Assembly: GCA_031216915.1 (NCBI GenBank)
Contig: CM062296.1
Location: 661,231,838-661,295,837 of the forward strand
Source: Pictodentalium vernedei
Taxonomy: Eukaryota > Mollusca > Scaphopoda > Dentaliida > Dentaliidae
Reading direction: 5' to 3'
DNA length: 64,000 nt
The notes under the pieces were generated by a model. The model saw only the letters and a list, made by a program, of their open reading frames with translations. It was not told the DNA's origin and did not search any database. How positions within the stretch are numbered: the stretch's first letter is position 1; each line of letters starts with the position of its first letter. This document shows, piece after piece, positions 63,840 to 64,000 of the stretch. Both the position numbers and the translations under genes were made by a program.

Positions 63840-64000
63840 GAACCCTTTGAACCCGAAAGACCGGAATCGTGGTATAACCTGGCTTCATTAAGTAGACAGT
63901 TGTTCTGTGAATTTGTTAGGTTTGTCGTCCCCCTAGTGACGGATATACACTCTTTCAACTGATGATACTGAACTGCTGTGAAAGATACCACCAGGGTTCA
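63840..64000 (+). mobile_element. TTAA-C MITE copy C8, cut by window end
   Basis: CCCTTTGAACCCGAAAGACC start, TCATTAAGTAGACAGTTG, and terminal GAAAGATACCACCAGGGTTC at the window edge, where the last CAAAGGGTTAA of the family is expected. Strongly diverged in the middle. Confidence 0.7.

Overview
The window is eukaryotic nuclear DNA from an animal, most plausibly a marine invertebrate such as a mollusc. That assignment is an inference: there are no operons and no long host ORFs, many miniature transposons, SINEs with 5S rRNA-like or tRNA-like heads, a Ty3/gypsy relic, a LINE 3' end, two Tc1-like relics and one spliced exon of a tetraspanin. Almost every ORF above 60 codons is chance or lies inside a repeat. 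The sequence is mostly intron or intergenic DNA saturated with non-autonomous transposons.

Repeat families are named here for convenience. (1) TTAA-A and TTAA-B are about 250 bp foldback MITEs flanked by TTAA, with ends CCCTTTACCYAAC and a shared GGAACGAGCTCG hairpin; there are 15 copies, complete or partial. (2) TTAA-C is about 200-250 bp with ends CCCTTTGAAC, 8 copies. (3) Family D is about 310 bp with TA target duplication and ends CAGTTAAAACTAGAAGTCCT, 3 copies. (4) Family E is about 240 bp, TA-flanked, with ends CAGTACGRCCG and a CACCGGGT-centred hairpin, 4 copies. (5) One SINE superfamily has about 11 copies sharing a body and a 3' (AAAT)n-type tail; some carry a 5S rRNA-derived head, others a tRNA-derived head. 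(6) Families L (hAT-like ends CAGGCCTGGC), I and K, plus many single near-perfect hairpins, fill much of the rest.

Layout: 0-9 kb holds SINE pieces, a three-unit tandem repeat, D1, a hAT-type MITE, a GATA microsatellite and a truncated LINE 3' end. 9-16 kb holds two 5S-headed SINEs, a nested tandem array, TTAA-C copies, a hairpin that carries a minisatellite, and a 1.4 kb element with about 370 bp inverted arms rich in CRE, E-box, NRF1-like and YY1-like motifs. 16-23 kb holds TTAA-A copies, repeat I1 and a dead Ty3/gypsy element cut by four or more smaller elements. 23-25 kb is a tandem block with embedded perfect palindromes. 25-43 kb is mixed MITE, SINE and hairpin DNA, with duplicated segments around 35-42 kb. 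43-57 kb includes a nearly full-length but dead Tc1-like transposon (49.19-50.77 kb) and an internally deleted second one (55.0-55.5 kb). 57-64 kb holds the tetraspanin exon (minus strand), more MITEs, a SINE and nested family E copies.

How parts work together: the autonomous elements visible here (gypsy, LINE, Tc1) are all broken, and no transposase is present for the TTAA, D, E, L or long-arm families. These short elements must therefore have been moved by enzymes encoded elsewhere. Nesting gives a partial relative chronology: gypsy is older than L1, TTAA-A6/A7 and K1; one hairpin element is older than SINE S4; and repeat M1 is older than SINE S9.
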